Positions 23,070-24,049 of a stretch of 24,049 nucleotides of DNA are shown here, one piece after another. Source of the stretch: CTSoil-075 sp964292325 (GTDB taxonomy: Bacteria > Bacillota > Negativicutes > DSM-13327); contig CAXYVG010000059.1 of assembly GCA_964292325.1 (NCBI GenBank), positions 1 to 24,049 on the forward strand. Reading direction: 5' to 3'. Position numbers and translations under genes: made by a program. How positions within the stretch are numbered: the stretch's first letter is position 1; each line of letters begins with the position of its first letter. The notes beneath the pieces were generated by a model. The model searched no databases. It saw nothing but the letters and a program-made list of their open reading frames with translations, and had not been told where the DNA came from.

Positions 23070-24042
23070 GTTTTATCAGCGCCTCATCTTATTGTTATTA
23101 TTAGTAGCTGCTATTTCCAGTATTGCTATTTATTTTACAGTAGATATTCACACATTACGCCATTTGAATCGCTTTCAGCCATGGTCCTTAGTTGTCGCAC
23201 TCATCTTATTAGTTATTGGTCTATACTTTGATGGTCTTCGGTTAATTCATTTGGTCCAGATTGCAAGTGAAAAAATACGATTCATAGAAGCAGTGCATGT
23301 TGTTTTTGGCAACTATTTTTTAGCCCTCTTAACGCCTGGAGCTGCTGGTGGCGCAGTGGCGCAAGTTATGTTTTTAAGGCGGGCAGGCATTCCCATCGGT
23401 AAAGCCTCTGTTTTGGTAGTAGTGAGAACCTTGGTATCTATATTTTTTCTCTTGCTCTGTTTACCAGTCATCTTCTATTATGATTCTAGTATATTACCAG
23501 GAATTTCTGAAAATGTGTTAGCGATTATTTCTGCTGTTATTGTTGTCATTATTGTAGGGGTAATCGGACTATTCCGTACGAGTGTACTGAATTATTTATT
23601 AGTTATTTTCACAAAAAGATTTAGTCATAATCGTCGTCGACGAATTTTTTCCATCTATCGCGATGTCCGCGGAGCGGTATTTATGTTGTCATCGGACCCA
23701 ATCAGTATGTGTAAAGTACTTGGTGAATCCATTATAAGTTTACTCGCTCTATATAGTATTGTACCAGTGCTATTTATAGGTATGGGAATGACGATTCATT
23801 GGCCACAGATTATTGGTCGGATGATCATACTCAATATATTATTATACTTTGCACCTACACCTGGTGGATCGGGCATTGCCGAGGGTGGCTTCATATTTTT
23901 GTTTAGTTGTTTTTTGCCATCAGGTACAGTGGGAGTTGTAGCTGTAGTCTGGCGTATTATAGTCGAATATTTGCCGTTTATTGTTGGACTGTACTTTACA
24001 ATTAAAGTATTCGGTCAGAGTATTTGGGCTAAAAATATATAA
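23062..24042 (+). CDS. UPF0104 / lysylphosphatidylglycerol-synthase-like integral membrane protein
   Basis: A 326-residue inner-membrane protein with about eight hydrophobic helices, for example LILLLLLVAAISSIAIYFTV, SLVVALILLVIGLYFDGLRL and VLAIISAVIVVIIVGVIGLF. The conserved family motifs are LTPGAAGGAVAQVMFLRRAGI near residues 91-111 and FAPTPGGSGIAEGGF near 266-280. It corresponds to the membrane (flippase-like) half of MprF without the soluble aminoacyl-transferase domain, and to HpnL. A lipid-translocating role is inference from these relatives. Its start overlaps the upstream deacetylase by 8 bp, so the two proteins are probably made together and may act on the same lipid-linked compound. 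Confidence 0.88.
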   Translation: MTKFYQRLILLLLLVAAISSIAIYFTVDIHTLRHLNRFQPWSLVVALILLVIGLYFDGLRLIHLVQIASEKIRFIEAVHVVFGNYFLALLTPGAAGGAVAQVMFLRRAGIPIGKASVLVVVRTLVSIFFLLLCLPVIFYYDSSILPGISENVLAIISAVIVVIIVGVIGLFRTSVLNYLLVIFTKRFSHNRRRRIFSIYRDVRGAVFMLSSDPISMCKVLGESIISLLALYSIVPVLFIGMGMTIHWPQIIGRMIILNILLYFAPTPGGSGIAEGGFIFLFSCFLPSGTVGVVAVVWRIIVEYLPFIVGLYFTIKVFGQSIWAKNI

Positions 24043-24044
24043 AT

Positions 24045-24049
24045 AGGAG
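24045..24049 (+). promoter_or_regulatory. Likely ribosome binding site of the next gene
   Basis: The window ends in AGGAG three bases after the stop of the UPF0104 gene, implying that another gene of the same operon starts just beyond the edge. Confidence 0.4.

Overview
The window looks like the chromosome of a diderm (outer-membrane-bearing) Firmicute of the class Negativicutes; the Sporomusa/Pelosinus group is my best guess, by inference only. It is AT-rich, has Firmicute-type ribosome binding sites (AAGGAGGTG) and carries typical Firmicute genes (yqeG, folE2). It also encodes an outer-membrane secretin and a tripartite RND efflux system, which only make sense in a cell with an outer membrane. 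Nearly all genes read on the + strand; only the comM fragment at the left edge is on the minus strand.

Layout. (1) 1-984, minus: N-terminal two thirds of a ComM/YifB Mg-chelatase-like AAA+ protein. (2) 1250-1756: YqeG-type HAD phosphatase with a clear sigma-A promoter and a strong terminator. (3) 2148-11660: a type IV pilus locus in the order pilP-like, secretin, pilB, [pilT relic], pilC, major pilin, four minor pseudopilins (H/I/J/K-like), pilM, pilN, pilO. (4) 11805-12420: a 26-codon ORF coupled to aroK (shikimate kinase). (5) 12447-16705: RND adaptor and RND permease. (6) 16831-20495: two HD-GYP cyclic-di-GMP phosphodiesterase genes flanking a divergent larC. (7) 20620-22090: queC and folE2 for queuosine precursor synthesis, behind a structured leader that can adopt two mutually exclusive folds. 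(8) 22212-24042: YdjC/ChbG-type deacetylase and a UPF0104 membrane protein. The window ends on the likely ribosome binding site of a further gene.

How the genes work together. The pilus block supplies an extension motor (PilB), platform (PilC), alignment complex (PilM/N/O/P), secretin, pilin and tip pseudopilins. The retraction ATPase gene pilT, expected between pilB and pilC, survives only as a ~110-bp relic with internal and 3' deletions. PilB starts at a CTG codon. From that start its N terminus carries two tandem 24-residue MshEN-type c-di-GMP-binding motifs with the canonical five-residue spacer, so pilus extension is probably controlled by c-di-GMP. Two HD-GYP phosphodiesterases about 11-15 kb downstream could be part of the same control. 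No mobile element, CRISPR array, tRNA or rRNA was recognised.

Most unusual points: the pilT relic, the tandem MshEN motif exposed by a CTG start, the two-state leader before queC (no known preQ1 class recognised), and the LarC homologue that lacks normally conserved N-terminal residues.
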